Program-made: the position numbers and the translations under genes
The notes under the pieces: model-generated
Database searches by the model: none
Seen by the model: the letters and a program-made list of their open reading frames with translations, nothing else
Told to the model about the DNA's origin: nothing
Shown here: positions 7,666 through 16,956 of the stretch, piece by piece
How the letters are laid out: every line of letters starts with the position of its first letter
How positions within the stretch are numbered: position 1 is the first letter of the stretch
Source of the DNA: Saccharothrix sp. HUAS TT1
Lineage (GTDB): Bacteria; Actinomycetota; Actinomycetes; Mycobacteriales; Pseudonocardiaceae
NCBI RefSeq assembly: GCF_040744945.1
Contig: NZ_CP160453.1
Coordinates: 2,294,001 to 2,358,000 of the forward strand
Length of the DNA: 64,000 nt
Direction: 5' to 3'

Positions 7666-8072
7666 CGACCACCGATCCGGCTGACGAGCAACATCGTCGC
7701 AGGCACCAGCAGGAACACCAGCGGCGTCTTCGCCGCGAAGTACAGCACCACGCTCACCAGCGCGACCACCGTCACCAGGGCGTTGCGGACCCGCGGGTCG
7801 AACTCGCCCGCGCGCCGGACCGACGCCCGGCGCGCGGCCGGGACCGGGGTCTCGCGGACCGGCGGCGGGTCGACCGCGGTGAACCGCGGCCGCGGCGCGG
7901 GCAGGTCGGCGAACAGCGCGAGCAGGTCACCGCGGGTCTTCGCGGTGGTGACCCGGGCGGAGCGGTCGCCGTACTCGTCCACGGTCAACCGCCCCTCGCC
8001 GAGGTGCGTGCCGAGCAGTTCGAGCGCGTGCTGGCGCTCCGCGTCGCCGATCCGGATCTCCCGCTCGCTCAC
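7662..8072 (-). CDS. DUF1707 domain membrane protein
   Basis: A 136-residue protein with an N-terminal DUF1707 domain (about 5-58: RIGDAERQHALELLGTHLGE then LTVDEYGDR). The family is common in actinobacteria and its function is unknown. A linker with proline and arginine follows, then two hydrophobic segments at the C-terminus (about 95-130). The GTG start at 8072 lies ten bases after the stop of the carboxylase gene, so it is in the same operon; its stop overlaps the HAD gene. Confidence 0.8.
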   Translation of the reverse strand: MSEREIRIGDAERQHALELLGTHLGEGRLTVDEYGDRSARVTTAKTRGDLLALFADLPAPRPRFTAVDPPPVRETPVPAARRASVRRAGEFDPRVRNALVTVVALVSVVLYFAAKTPLVFLLVPATMLLVSRIGGR

Positions 8073-8082
8073 AAAGGTGAGC

Positions 8083-9855
8083 CTATTCCTTGATCTCGCA
8101 GATGACCGTGCCCTGGGTGACCGCCGCGCCCGGCTCGGCGGCCAGGCCGGTGACCACGCCCGACTTGTGCGCGGTGACCGGGTTCTCCATCTTCATGGCC
8201 TCCAGCACGACGATCAGCTCGCCCGCCTCGACCTGCTGACCGTCCTCGACCGCGACCTTGACGATGGTGCCCTGCATGGGCGCCGCCACCGCGTCACCGG
8301 ACGCCGCCGCACCGCCCTTGCCGCCGGCGCGCTTGCGCGGCTTGGTCTTCACGCCCGCCTTCGCGCCGCCACCGCCACCGCCGCCGAACGCCAGGTCACC
8401 GGGCAGCGAGACCTCCAGCCGCCGCCCGCCGACCTCGACCACCAGGGTCTGCCGCGGCTCGTCGTCCTCGGCCTCCGCGCCGCCGGCGAACGGCGCGATG
8501 GTGTTGTCGAACTCGGTCTCGATCCACCGGGTGTGCACGGTGAAGCCCTCGTCCGTGCCGACGAACGCCGGGTCGCGCACGATCGCGCGGTGGAACGGCA
8601 GCACGGTGGCCATGCCCTCCACCACCATCTCGTCCAGCGCGCGCCGCGCCCGCTCCAGGGCCTGCGCGCGGTCCTCGCCGGTGACGATCAGCTTCGCCAG
8701 CAGCGAGTCGAACTGGCCGCCGATGACCGTGCCGCTCTCCACGCCCGCGTCCACCCGGACACCGGGGCCGGCGGGCGCGGTGAACGTGGTGACCGTGCCG
8801 GGGGCGGGCAGGAAGTTGCGGCCCGCGTCCTCGCCGTTGATGCGGAACTCGATCGAGTGACCGCGCGGGGTCGGGTCCTCGGTGAACCGCAGCGGCTCGC
8901 CGGCGGCGATGCGGAACTGCTCGCGCACCAGGTCGAGGCCCGCGGTCTCCTCGCTGACCGGGTGCTCCACCTGCAGCCGGGTGTTGACCTCCAGGAACGA
9001 GATCGTGCCGTCCGCCGCGACCAGGTACTCGACCGTGCCCGCGCCGTGGTAGCCGGCCTCCTTGCAGATGGCCCGCGCGGAGGTGTGGATCGCGGCGCGC
9101 TGCTCGTCGGTGAGGAACGGCGCGGGCGCCTCCTCGACCAGCTTCTGGTGCCGGCGCTGCAACGAGCAGTCGCGGGTGCCGACGACGATGACGTTGCCGT
9201 GCTGGTCGGCCAGCACCTGCGCCTCGACGTGCCGCGGCTTGTCCAGGTACCGCTCGACGAAGCACTCGCCGCGGCCGAACGCCGTGACGGCCTCGCGCAC
9301 CGCGCTGTCGAACAGCTCGGGGATCTCCTCCAGCGTGCGGGCGACCTTCAGGCCGCGGCCGCCGCCGCCGAACGCCGCCTTGATGGCCACCGGCAGGCCG
9401 TGCTCCCGCGCGAACGCGACGACCTCGTCCGGGCCGTTCACCGGGTCCTTGGTGCCGGGGACCAGCGGCGCGCCCGCGCGCGTCGCGATGTGCCGCGCGG
9501 TCACCTTGTCGCCCAGGTCGCGGATGGCCTGCGGGGTCGGTCCGATCCAGGTCAGGCCGGCGTCCAGCACGGCCTGCGCGAAGTCCGCGTTCTCGGACAG
9601 GAAGCCGTAGCCGGGGTGCACCGAGTCCGCGCCCGCGCGCTTGGCGACGTCCAGGAGCTTGTCGATGGAGAGGTAGCTGTCCCCGGGCGTGCTGCCGCCC
9701 AGGGCGAACGCCTCGTCCGCCAACCGGGCGAACGGGGCGTCCCGGTCCGGATCGGCGTACACGGCGACGCTGGACAGACCGGCGTCCCGGCAGGCACGGA
9801 TGACCCGGACGGCGATCTCACCGCGGTTGGCGACGAGGACCTTGCGCAGCGACAC
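8083..9855 (-). CDS. accA3: Acyl-CoA carboxylase alpha subunit (biotin carboxylase plus BCCP)
   Basis: A 590-residue fusion of biotin carboxylase (about 1-450) and biotin carboxyl carrier protein (about 520-590). It carboxylates its own biotin with ATP and bicarbonate; a separate beta subunit passes the carboxyl group to acyl-CoA. Visible motifs are [15 protein letters not shown], the ATP-grasp loop [30 protein letters not shown] and the biotinylation site EAMKMEN (Lys555). A Gly-rich, Lys/Arg-rich hinge joins the domains. The GTG start at 9855 has a strong AGGAGG site. With accD5, accE and birA nearby, it most likely forms propionyl/acetyl-CoA carboxylase, as AccA3 does in mycobacteria. Confidence 0.95.
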   Translation of the reverse strand: MSLRKVLVANRGEIAVRVIRACRDAGLSSVAVYADPDRDAPFARLADEAFALGGSTPGDSYLSIDKLLDVAKRAGADSVHPGYGFLSENADFAQAVLDAGLTWIGPTPQAIRDLGDKVTARHIATRAGAPLVPGTKDPVNGPDEVVAFAREHGLPVAIKAAFGGGGRGLKVARTLEEIPELFDSAVREAVTAFGRGECFVERYLDKPRHVEAQVLADQHGNVIVVGTRDCSLQRRHQKLVEEAPAPFLTDEQRAAIHTSARAICKEAGYHGAGTVEYLVAADGTISFLEVNTRLQVEHPVSEETAGLDLVREQFRIAAGEPLRFTEDPTPRGHSIEFRINGEDAGRNFLPAPGTVTTFTAPAGPGVRVDAGVESGTVIGGQFDSLLAKLIVTGEDRAQALERARRALDEMVVEGMATVLPFHRAIVRDPAFVGTDEGFTVHTRWIETEFDNTIAPFAGGAEAEDDEPRQTLVVEVGGRRLEVSLPGDLAFGGGGGGGAKAGVKTKPRKRAGGKGGAAASGDAVAAPMQGTIVKVAVEDGQQVEAGELIVVLEAMKMENPVTAHKSGVVTGLAAEPGAAVTQGTVICEIKE

Positions 9856-9973
9856 GACGTCCTACCTCCTGGCAACGCTCGAACTTCTGTCGGCAATGGT
9901 CGGGAAGTTTAGTGACCCGTCAGTACCCGGTGACCGAGAGACAGCTCACGCTTGGGTGGAACAATCGGGAATC

Positions 9974-10645
9974 GTGACACGCCCGCCTGCTGCCGCGCTT
10001 CTGACAGCTTGCGCAGCTGTGCTAACCACTATCGCGGGACTGGTCATCGCCTGGTCACTGCGTCTTCCCGCCGTGCCGGAGCAGAGCACGACCGTGCCGC
10101 AGGACGAATTGCGGTGCGGTGCGACGGCGTGCCGTTCGGTGGTGAAGCAGGAGGTTGGCGTCGATTCAGTGGAATTGCTGGTCGGCGAGGGCGCGGGCCG
10201 CATCCGGACCAACGGCGCATCGGGGCCGAACATCTTCGAGCTGACCATCGCGTCGTCGGGCGCGCAGATCGACTCGGACTCGCTGCGGTGCGTCGACGCC
10301 GAGGTCGGGGTGTGCCTGGTGCGGGGCGGCGTCGGCGGCGAGGTGCTGGGCGAGGTGCTGGTGCGCCGGTCGGGGGCGTGGTCGCGGGCGCAGGTGCCGT
10401 ACGTGTCCAGCGGGGCGTACCTGGCGCTGGTCGACGTGAACGCGGACGCGGTGGCGGACGTGGTGGCCGTGCAGCGGTCGTGCCAGGTGGACGCGGACTG
10501 CTCGCGGTGGTTCGCGCAGGTGTTCTCGCTGACCGGCGGTGGCGGCGAGCTGGGCTGCACGCCGGTCGTGCGCGAGCCGGAGTCGCTGCCCGGCTGGCCG
10601 ACCGTCACCCCGGACCCGTCCGACCTGCGCCCGTGCGGCCCCTGA
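9974..10645 (+). CDS. Hypothetical membrane-anchored protein
   Basis: A 223-residue protein of no family I recognise. A single N-terminal hydrophobic segment (ALLTACAAVLTTIAGLVIAWSL, about 8-28) should anchor it with the rest outside. The outer part has several cysteines (RCGATACRS, RCVDAEVGVCL, RSCQVDADCSRW, LGCTP) that could form disulfides. It also has a segment (YLALVDVNADAVADVVAVQ) reminiscent of FG-GAP/VCBS Asp-rich loops. GTG at 9974 is preceded by GGGA. It is divergent from accA3 and ends in front of a 22-bp repeat array. Confidence 0.65.
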   Translation: MTRPPAAALLTACAAVLTTIAGLVIAWSLRLPAVPEQSTTVPQDELRCGATACRSVVKQEVGVDSVELLVGEGAGRIRTNGASGPNIFELTIASSGAQIDSDSLRCVDAEVGVCLVRGGVGGEVLGEVLVRRSGAWSRAQVPYVSSGAYLALVDVNADAVADVVAVQRSCQVDADCSRWFAQVFSLTGGGGELGCTPVVREPESLPGWPTVTPDPSDLRPCGP

Positions 10646-10659
10646 CCACCCGCTCCGCC

Positions 10660-10787
10660 CCTGAACGCAGAACTCGGGGGTCCCGACCGTTCGACTCGCG
10701 GGACGCCAGTGTTCGACTCGCGCGAGTCGAACACTCAGGGCCGGCGTGTCGAACGTTCAGGACCCCCGAGTTCTGCGTTCAGGCGGG
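10660..10787. repeat. Palindromic 22-bp repeat array, variant form
   Basis: Three reverse and three forward 22-base units meet at a palindromic centre (GACTCGCGCGAGTC, about 10716-10729). Inner units carry GTCGAACACTCAG or GTTCGACTCG; outer units carry GAACGCAGAACTCGG or its complement. It fills the gap between two convergent genes, and the stop codon of the symporter gene lies in its last unit. RNA from either direction could form a long hairpin, so it may also end transcription. It is related in unit length and half-motif to the arrays near 2-3 kb and 59.5 kb. Confidence 0.85.
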
Positions 10788-12107
10788 GACGGTGGTGGGG
10801 CGGGGGGTCGGGCCGGAGAGCAGCGGGGGTTCGCTGGGGGCGTTCAGGACCTCGTCGTCCAGCAGGCCCTCGCCGCGGGCGACCAGGACCGGGACGGTGA
10901 TCTGGCCGGTCACGTTGGTGGCGGTGCGGACCATGTCCAGGATCGGGTCGATCGCGTAGACCACGGCGACACCGGTGGCGATGACCTCCGGCGGCATGTT
11001 CACCGCGCCCAGGGTCAGCGTCAGCATGGTGAACCAGCCGGTGGTCCCGGCGGTGGCCAGGGCGCCGAACACGGCCACCGCGACGATCGCCACGTACTGC
11101 CACACGCCCAGCTGCACGCCGAACAGGTTCGCGATGAACACCGTGGCGATGGCCGGGTACACGGCGGCGCAACCGTCCATCTTCGTGGTGGTGCCCAGCG
11201 GCACGGCGAACGACGCGTAGTCGTCGTCCACGCCGAGGTTGGCGGCGGTCTGCCTGCTCAGCGGCAGGGTCGCGCCCGACGAGCGGGACACGAAGGCGAA
11301 CTGGATCGCGGTCCACGCCTTGCTGAAGAACGTCACCGGCGACACCCGGCCGACGAACCGCAGCAGCAGCGGGTACACCACGAACAGCACCAGCAGCGAC
11401 CCGCCGTACACCGACGCGATCAGCGAGAACAGCGGCTGGACGAACGAGTTGCCGTACGTGGCGAACGCGGTGCCGATCAGGCCGAACACGCCGATCGGGG
11501 CCAGCAGCACGATCCAGCCGACGATCTTCTGGATCAGGTCGAACGCCGACCGCGTCAGCGTGACGAACGGCGCGGCCCGCTCGCCGAGCGCGTACGCGGC
11601 GAAGCCGACCAGCACCGAGATGAACACGACCTGGAGCACTTCACCCTCGGTGAACGCGCTGAACAGGTTGGACGGGATCAGGGTCTCCAGCAGCGTGCTC
11701 CACGAGCCCTGGTCGCGGGCGGCCAGCTTCTCCACGGCCGCCTGCGACGGCTCGACCTGCACGCCGGAGCCCGGCTTGAAGATCAACGCGATGGCGAGGC
11801 CGACGAGCACGGCGATCAGCGACGTGGCGGCGAACCACAGCAGCGTCTTGCCGCCCAGCCGGGCCGCGCGGTTCGTGCCCAGGCGGCGGAGGCTGGTGAT
11901 GCCCACCACGATGGCGGTGAACACCAGGGGGATGACGGTGAACTGCAGCAGGCTGGTGAAGACGTCGCCGATCTGCCCCAGGGCGGTGGTGAGCCACGCC
12001 TGGTCGGTGGCCTTCGCCAGGTACCCCGCGAGCGCACCCAGGACGAGCGCGGCGAGGACGGTGGCGCCGAAGACCTTCGGCTTGGTGTAACTGCGGACGA
12101 ACGACAC
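10779..12107 (-). CDS. Dicarboxylate/amino acid:cation symporter (DAACS family)
   Basis: A 442-residue inner-membrane transporter of the GltP/DctA type, with about eight membrane helices and two re-entrant loops. Family signatures are the serine-rich loop SRSSGATLPLS, GTTTKMDGCAAVYP (equivalent to NMDGTA) and the substrate/cation-binding helix DMVRTATNVTG. It imports glutamate, aspartate or C4-dicarboxylates with Na+ or H+; the exact substrate cannot be told. The C-terminal tail is proline/threonine-rich and its TGA lies within the repeat array. The 175 bases upstream, to maf, should hold its promoter; I see no clear operator there. Confidence 0.92.
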   Translation of the reverse strand: MSFVRSYTKPKVFGATVLAALVLGALAGYLAKATDQAWLTTALGQIGDVFTSLLQFTVIPLVFTAIVVGITSLRRLGTNRAARLGGKTLLWFAATSLIAVLVGLAIALIFKPGSGVQVEPSQAAVEKLAARDQGSWSTLLETLIPSNLFSAFTEGEVLQVVFISVLVGFAAYALGERAAPFVTLTRSAFDLIQKIVGWIVLLAPIGVFGLIGTAFATYGNSFVQPLFSLIASVYGGSLLVLFVVYPLLLRFVGRVSPVTFFSKAWTAIQFAFVSRSSGATLPLSRQTAANLGVDDDYASFAVPLGTTTKMDGCAAVYPAIATVFIANLFGVQLGVWQYVAIVAVAVFGALATAGTTGWFTMLTLTLGAVNMPPEVIATGVAVVYAIDPILDMVRTATNVTGQITVPVLVARGEGLLDDEVLNAPSEPPLLSGPTPRPTTVPA

Positions 12108-12282
12108 GGGTGCTCCGGGTTGGGTGCGCAGGGACGACGGGGGGCGGCGTCAGCCGCGACAACCCGTGTTCGTCCTGCGCCCGAAGTCGATGTGACGGCG
12201 GCGCGTCAGCAGTTCACCCACAGCCCCTCCAACGCGAATGCGTTTCAAGGAGCTTCCCGGATCGGGGAAAGTGTGACAACCG

Positions 12283-12888
12283 CTACCAGATGGCGGACAC
12301 CGGGACGCCGACCTGGCGCAGCAGCCGCCGGGTCAGCGGCAGGCTGATGCCGATCACGCTGGACGGGTCGCCGTCGATGCCGTCCACGAACCAGCCGCCC
12401 AGGCCGTCGAGCGTGAACGCGCCCGCGACCCGCAGCGGCTCGCCGGTCGACAGGTACGCCTCCAGCTCGTCCTCGGTCGGCCGGCCGAACCGGACCAGCG
12501 TCGCCTCGTGCCCGACGGCCCGGTCCACCACCTGCCCGCCGCGCATCCGCAGCACGGCGTGCCCGGTCAGCAGGGCGCCGGTGGTGCCGGCCATCTTCTT
12601 CCAGCGCTCGCGCGCGACGTCGACCGTGCCCGGCTTGCCGTGCACCTCGCCGTCGGCGGTGCGCAGCATCGAGTCGCAGCCGATGACCACGGCGTCGTCC
12701 TCGTCGCGGGCGATCGCCTCGGCCTTGGCCTCGGCCAGCGCCGTGACCAGCTCCTCCGGCGTCGGGTCGGTGAGCGAGGCGGCCAGCGCGTCCTCGTCGA
12801 CGCCGGACACGCGGACGACGGGCTCCACCCCGGCGGCGCGGAGCACGGCCAGGCGGGCGGGGGACTGGGAGGCGAGGACGAAGCGCAC
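12283..12888 (-). CDS. maf: Maf-like nucleotide pyrophosphatase
   Basis: A 201-residue Maf/Ham1-superfamily enzyme. It begins RFVLASQSPARLAVLRAAGV, the nucleotide-binding S-x-R motif, and contains VIGCDSMLR and the downstream HGKP. Maf proteins hydrolyse non-canonical or surplus nucleoside triphosphates to monophosphates. The GTG at 12888 gives the family-typical N-terminus; the frame upstream is longer but lacks similarity. It sits between the symporter and an uncharacterised membrane protein, close to accD5 as in mycobacteria. Confidence 0.9.
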   Translation of the reverse strand: MRFVLASQSPARLAVLRAAGVEPVVRVSGVDEDALAASLTDPTPEELVTALAEAKAEAIARDEDDAVVIGCDSMLRTADGEVHGKPGTVDVARERWKKMAGTTGALLTGHAVLRMRGGQVVDRAVGHEATLVRFGRPTEDELEAYLSTGEPLRVAGAFTLDGLGGWFVDGIDGDPSSVIGISLPLTRRLLRQVGVPVSAIW

Positions 12889-12982
12889 GGCGTGCAGCCT
12901 AGGGCGCAGGCCGTGAACCACCCGAACGGGCGGCAGCCGATCGTGTCGAGCAGGACTGCCGGGGCGCTGCGTAGAACTACCG

Positions 12983-13423
12983 ATGCGCGCTGCGCGGGGG
13001 TTGGGCAACCTCGGAGACGTGCAGCGTTTGGCTCTGGTGGTCCGCAGGACCGACCGGGGTCGAGGCCGGTACCGGTGGCTCCTGGTCGTGCCGGCCGTCC
13101 TGGCCCTGGTCCTGGTCGGTCGGGTGGTGTCGACCGACCCGGTCGGCTACGGCGTGCCGTTCTGGCCGTTCGCGAACGGCAGCGACCACGTCGAGCACCG
13201 GGTGATGGACGACGTCACCACGACCGCGCGCGCCCTGGGGCACCTGGACGAGGTGCCGTCGGCGCTGGCGGCCGAGGGGGTGGAGGTGCTGGAGGTGCGG
13301 ATCGACGCGGGCAGCATGTGGATGCGGGTGCGGCTGCACGTGCCGGACGGCGCCCGGTGCCGGGAGGTGACGGTGCTCGGGGACACCGGCATCCAGGTCA
13401 ACTCACGCCGCGTCGACTGCTGA
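12983..13423 (+). CDS. Small hypothetical membrane protein
   Basis: A 146-residue protein with one hydrophobic segment (WLLVVPAVLALVLVGRVV, about 32-49) after an Arg-rich N-terminus, so probably type II with an outside C-terminal domain. The C-terminal part (MWMRVRLHVPDGARCREVTVLGDTG) contains two cysteines. I do not recognise the family. ATG 12983 is used; GTG 13019 is a possible alternative. It is divergent from maf and convergent with accE, with a hairpin terminator between. Confidence 0.55.
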   Translation: MRAARGLGNLGDVQRLALVVRRTDRGRGRYRWLLVVPAVLALVLVGRVVSTDPVGYGVPFWPFANGSDHVEHRVMDDVTTTARALGHLDEVPSALAAEGVEVLEVRIDAGSMWMRVRLHVPDGARCREVTVLGDTGIQVNSRRVDC

Positions 13424-13502
13424 CGAGGCCGGGGCGAGCGGCGCACGACGCCCACGACGAGCGCCGGAGGCACAGGGCTGCTCGGGCCAGGACACGCCGA
13501 AG

Positions 13503-13532
13503 ACCGCCGCCGGGTGCGGTGCCGGCGGCGGT
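13503..13532. terminator. Hairpin terminator between convergent genes
   Basis: Perfect 11-bp inverted repeat (ACCGCCGCCGG / CCGGCGGCGGT) with an eight-base loop, in the gap between the rightward membrane protein gene and leftward accE. Likely a bidirectional terminator. Confidence 0.6.
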
Positions 13533-13570
13533 TGTCGGAGTCCGAGCGGTGCCGGGAGCCCGAGCGGTGC

Positions 13571-13783
13571 TCAGCCGGGCAGGCCGGAGGCGCGCCACGC
13601 GCCCGGGCCGTGCGGCAGCGGGCGCCTGACCTGCCTGGACCTGTCCGACCACGCCGAACCGCGGGGCGCGTCGCCCGCCGGTCCGTCGGCAGCCGCCAAG
13701 CCCGTCACGATCGCCGCCAGGGCGGCCAGCTCCACGTCGTCCGGGTTGCCACGCACCACCCGGAGGTGCGGTTCGCCGTTCAC
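13571..13783 (-). CDS. accE: Acyl-CoA carboxylase epsilon subunit
   Basis: A 70-residue AccE. The small epsilon subunits bind the beta subunit and raise activity of actinobacterial acyl-CoA carboxylases. The N-terminal [20 protein letters not shown] is the family signature, and the C-terminal [11 protein letters not shown]...[10 protein letters not shown] is also typical. ATG overlaps the accD5 stop (ATGA), so the two are translated together. Length matches Streptomyces AccE rather than the longer mycobacterial AccE5. Confidence 0.9.
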   Translation of the reverse strand: MNGEPHLRVVRGNPDDVELAALAAIVTGLAAADGPAGDAPRGSAWSDRSRQVRRPLPHGPGAWRASGLPG

Positions 13784-15411
13784 AGCGGGATGTTCCCGTG
13801 CTTCTTGGGCGGCAGCACCTCGCGCTTGTCGCGCAGCATCGCCAACGACCTGGCGACGTGCGCGCGCGTGAAAGAGGGAGGGATCACACCATCAACATAA
13901 CCGCGTTCGGCGGCGACGTAAGGGTTGCAGAGGGTGTCTTCGTACTCCTGCTGCAGCCGCGCCCGCAGCGCGTCCACGTCCTCACCGGCCGTCGAAGCGG
14001 CTGCCAGCGTCTTGCGGTGCACGATGTTCGCCGCGCCCTGCGCGCCCATGACAGCGATCTGCGCCGTCGGCCACGCCAGGTTGATGTCCGCGCCCAGGTG
14101 CTTGGAACCCATCACGTCGTACGCGCCGCCGTACGCCTTCCGGGTGATCACGGTGACCAGCGGCACGGTCGCCTCGGCGTAGGCGTAGATCAGCTTCGCG
14201 CCGCGCCGGATGATGCCGTTCCACTCCTGGTCGGTGCCGGGCAGGAAGCCGGGCACGTCCACGAAGGTCAGCACCGGGATGTTGAACGCGTCGCAGGTCC
14301 GCACGAACCGGGCGGCCTTCTCCGAGGCGTCGATGTCCAGGCAGCCCGCGAACTGGGTCGGCTGGTTGGCCACGATGCCGACCGAGTGGCCGTCCACCCG
14401 GCCGAACCCGATCAGGATGTTGGGCGCGAACAGCGGCTGGACCTCCAGGAACTCGCCCTCGTCCAGCACCCGGGTGATGACCTCGTGCATGTCGTACGGC
14501 TGGTTGGCCGAGTCCGGGATCAGCGCGTCCAGCTCGCGGTCGGAGTCGGTGACGGAGTCCTCGACCGAGCCGTGCACCACGTCGTCCGGCGCGTCGAAGA
14601 CGGGCGGCTCGGACATGTTGTTCGCGGGCAGGTAGGACAGCAGCTCCTTGACGTAGGAGATGGCGTCCTCCTCGTTGTCACCGAGGTAGTGCGCGTTGCC
14701 CGACTTGGTGTTGTGGGTGCGCCCGCCGCCCAGCTCCTCGAAGCCGACGTCCTCGCCGGTGACGGTCTTGATCACGTCCGGGCCGGTGATGAACATGTGC
14801 GAGGTCTGGTCGACCATGACCACGAAGTCGGTCAGCGCGGGCGAGTAGACGTGACCGCCCGCCGCCGCGCCCATGATCAGCGAGATCTGCGGCACGACGC
14901 CGGACGCGGCCACGTTGCGGCGGAAGATCTCGCCGTAGAGGCCGAGCGAGACGACGCCCTCCTGGATGCGCGCGCCGCCGCCCTCGTTGATGCCGATGAT
15001 CGGCCGGCCGGTCCTGATGGCCAGCTCCATCACCTTGACGATCTTCTCGCCGTACACCTCGCCGAGCGAGCCGCCGAAGATCGTGACGTCCTGGCTGAAC
15101 ACGCACACCGGGCGGCCGTCGACGGTGCCGTAGCCGGTCACCACGCCGTCGCCGTAGGGCCGGTTGCGGTCCTGGCCGAAGTTGGTCGAGCGGTGCCGCG
15201 CCAGCTCGTCCAGCTCGACGAACGAACCGGGGTCGAGCAGCAGCCCGATGCGCTCGCGGGCCGTCTTCTTGCCCTTGGAGTGCTGCTTCTCCACCATGCG
15301 CGCCGAGCCCGCGTGCACGGCCTCCTCGTTGCGCCGGTGCAGGTCGGCCAGCTTCCCGGCGGTGGTGTGGACGTCCGGCTCCTCGCCGATGGGGGCGGTC
15401 GCACTGCTCAT
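13780..15411 (-). CDS. accD5: Acyl-CoA (propionyl-CoA) carboxylase beta subunit
   Basis: A 543-residue carboxyltransferase that transfers the carboxyl group from biotin to propionyl- or acetyl-CoA. Both crotonase-like halves are complete, with oxyanion-type glycines in [13 protein letters not shown] (N-half) and in the C-half [21 protein letters not shown] and [19 protein letters not shown]. The Asp of AYDVM is at the position known to favour propionyl-CoA in AccD5/PccB enzymes. ATG at 15411. It is followed by accE with stop/start overlap and is divergent from birA. The partner alpha subunit is at 8.1-9.9 kb. Product malonyl- or methylmalonyl-CoA feeds fatty and mycolic-type lipid synthesis. 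Confidence 0.93.
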   Translation of the reverse strand: MSSATAPIGEEPDVHTTAGKLADLHRRNEEAVHAGSARMVEKQHSKGKKTARERIGLLLDPGSFVELDELARHRSTNFGQDRNRPYGDGVVTGYGTVDGRPVCVFSQDVTIFGGSLGEVYGEKIVKVMELAIRTGRPIIGINEGGGARIQEGVVSLGLYGEIFRRNVAASGVVPQISLIMGAAAGGHVYSPALTDFVVMVDQTSHMFITGPDVIKTVTGEDVGFEELGGGRTHNTKSGNAHYLGDNEEDAISYVKELLSYLPANNMSEPPVFDAPDDVVHGSVEDSVTDSDRELDALIPDSANQPYDMHEVITRVLDEGEFLEVQPLFAPNILIGFGRVDGHSVGIVANQPTQFAGCLDIDASEKAARFVRTCDAFNIPVLTFVDVPGFLPGTDQEWNGIIRRGAKLIYAYAEATVPLVTVITRKAYGGAYDVMGSKHLGADINLAWPTAQIAVMGAQGAANIVHRKTLAAASTAGEDVDALRARLQQEYEDTLCNPYVAAERGYVDGVIPPSFTRAHVARSLAMLRDKREVLPPKKHGNIPL

Positions 15412-15482
15412 GAGGCGGCAGCTTAACCAGCCCTTCTCAGCGCGGTGGGGTGTACGTAGCCCAGCTCACTGCGCGACGACTT

Positions 15483-15504
15483 GACCTCCAGCGCGGTGGA
15501 GGTC
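15483..15504. promoter_or_regulatory. Palindrome in accD5-birA divergent promoter region
   Basis: Perfect inverted repeat GACCTCCA-N6-TGGAGGTC in the 175-base gap between the divergent accD5 and birA genes. Size and spacing suit a dimeric repressor operator. No regulator gene is adjacent. Confidence 0.4.
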
Positions 15505-15522
15505 GCAGGCTTGATCACGCGG

Positions 15523-15566
15523 CCCGCCCCACCTCCACACCGCTCCGACGAAGCGCGTGGGGCGGG
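15523..15566. promoter_or_regulatory. Long-spaced inverted repeat just upstream of birA
   Basis: Perfect 10-bp arms CCCGCCCCAC and GTGGGGCGGG separated by 24 bases, ending 20 bases before the birA start. It could form a hairpin in the birA leader that hides the ribosome-binding site, or act as an operator. Its role is unknown. Confidence 0.35.
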
Positions 15567-15586
15567 TCGCTCCTACCCTTCGGGGC

Positions 15587-16375
15587 GTGACTCTGGACGC
15601 CGCCGCACTGCGCGACAAGCTCATCGGTCCCTACGCGGCCCTGGACGTGGTCGCCGAGACCGGTTCCACGAACGCCGACCTGAGCGCCGCGGCCGATCGG
15701 GGCGCGCACGACCGCACCGTCCTGGTCGCCGAGCGCCAGAGCGCGGGCCAGGGCCGCCGCGGCCGGGGCTGGACGTCGCCCACCGGCGGCCTCTACCTGA
15801 GCGCGCTGTTCCGCCCGACCGGTGTGGCGCCCTCGCGGCTGCCGTGGCTGACGCTGCTCGCGGGCTTGGCGCTGGTCCGCACCGCCAGGGGCGTCGGCGT
15901 GGACGCGACCCTCAAGTGGCCGAACGACCTGCTCGTCGGTGACGCCAAGGCGGCGGGCGTGCTGGCCCAGGCCGCCGCCGGCCCGGGTCCGGCCGTGGTC
16001 GTCGGCATCGGGCTCAACGTGGCCGCGCTGCCCGCCGACGTCGAGCCCGGCGCGGGCGGCCTCGTGCCGACCAGCCTCGAAGACCACGCCGGGCCGTTGG
16101 ACCGGACGCAGGTGGCGATCACCCTGCTGGCGGAGCTGGCCGCGCTGGAGCGGCGGTGGCGGGAGGCCGGCGGCGACGAGCCGTCGTCGCGCGAGGAGTA
16201 CCGCGAGCACTGCGTCACGCTCGGCCGCCGGGTGCGGGTGGAGCTGGCCAGGGGCGAGTCGCTGCTCGGCACGGCGCGCTACCTGGAGACCGACGGCACG
16301 CTGGTGGTGCGCGACGAGGACGGCGTCGACCACTCCGTTTCCGCCGGGGACGTGGTGCACCTCCGGGTACGGTGA
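15587..16375 (+). CDS. birA: Biotin-[acetyl-CoA carboxylase] ligase
   Basis: A 262-residue monofunctional biotin protein ligase. It makes biotinyl-5'-AMP and transfers biotin to the carrier-domain lysine of AccA3. The N-terminal DNA-binding helix-turn-helix of E. coli BirA is absent, so it should not regulate. Motifs: ETGSTNADL, GQGRRGRGWTSP (biotin/ATP loop), LKWPNDLL with the downstream Lys in DAKAAGVLAQ, and VVGIGLNVA. The C-terminal SH3-like cap is present. GTG 15587 gives the normal N-terminus. Confidence 0.92.
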   Translation: MTLDAAALRDKLIGPYAALDVVAETGSTNADLSAAADRGAHDRTVLVAERQSAGQGRRGRGWTSPTGGLYLSALFRPTGVAPSRLPWLTLLAGLALVRTARGVGVDATLKWPNDLLVGDAKAAGVLAQAAAGPGPAVVVGIGLNVAALPADVEPGAGGLVPTSLEDHAGPLDRTQVAITLLAELAALERRWREAGGDEPSSREEYREHCVTLGRRVRVELARGESLLGTARYLETDGTLVVRDEDGVDHSVSAGDVVHLRVR

Positions 16376-16425
16376 GGTGGCCCAGACCGAGGCCCCCGGA
16401 CCCGGGCCCACCGAAGGGACCCCTC

Positions 16426-16956
16426 GTGGCCTACCCGGACGACCTGCTCAGCCCCGGCGAGCACGTCGTGATCCACCAGCACCCGCACTGGAGGGTGCTG
16501 CTCGGGCCGGTGCTGGCGCTCGTCGTCGCGGTCGGCGGCGGCGCCTACCTGAGCGTGCTGGTGTCGGACCTCGGCTGGGCACCGGTCGGCTGGGTCGTGC
16601 TGGGCGCGGTCGTCGTGGTGCTGGTCGCCTGGCTGACCGTCGCGCCGCTGCTGCGCTGGGGCACCACGCACTTCGTCATCACCAGCGACCGCGTGATGTA
16701 CCGGATCGGGGTGTTCAAGCGCACCGGCCTGACCATCCCGCTGGACCGGGTGAGCAGCGTCCGCTTCGAGCACGGGCTGGTCGACCGGCTGCTCGGCTGC
16801 GGCACGCTGGTCGTCGAGTCGGCCTCCGACGAGCCGTTGGAGTTCGACGACATCGCTCGCGTGGAGCGGGTGCGGTCCACGCTGTACCGGGAGATCAACG
16901 ACAACCCGGCCGACGACCACCGGCCGGAGGACAGGGTCGCAGATGGGCGCGCGTGA
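16426..16956 (+). CDS. PH-domain (DUF304) membrane protein
   Basis: A 176-residue protein with two hydrophobic segments (about 26-45 and 54-78) followed by a bacterial PH-like domain (TTHFVITSDRVMYRIGVFKR through LDRVSSVRFEHGLVDRLLGCGTLVVES). This matches the small bPH2 membrane protein beside birA in mycobacteria (Rv3278c) by position and form. GTG at 16426 has GAAGGGA upstream. It overlaps the next gene by 14 bases. Function unknown; probably a membrane-associated scaffold. Confidence 0.82.
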   Translation: MAYPDDLLSPGEHVVIHQHPHWRVLLGPVLALVVAVGGGAYLSVLVSDLGWAPVGWVVLGAVVVVLVAWLTVAPLLRWGTTHFVITSDRVMYRIGVFKRTGLTIPLDRVSSVRFEHGLVDRLLGCGTLVVESASDEPLEFDDIARVERVRSTLYREINDNPADDHRPEDRVADGRA

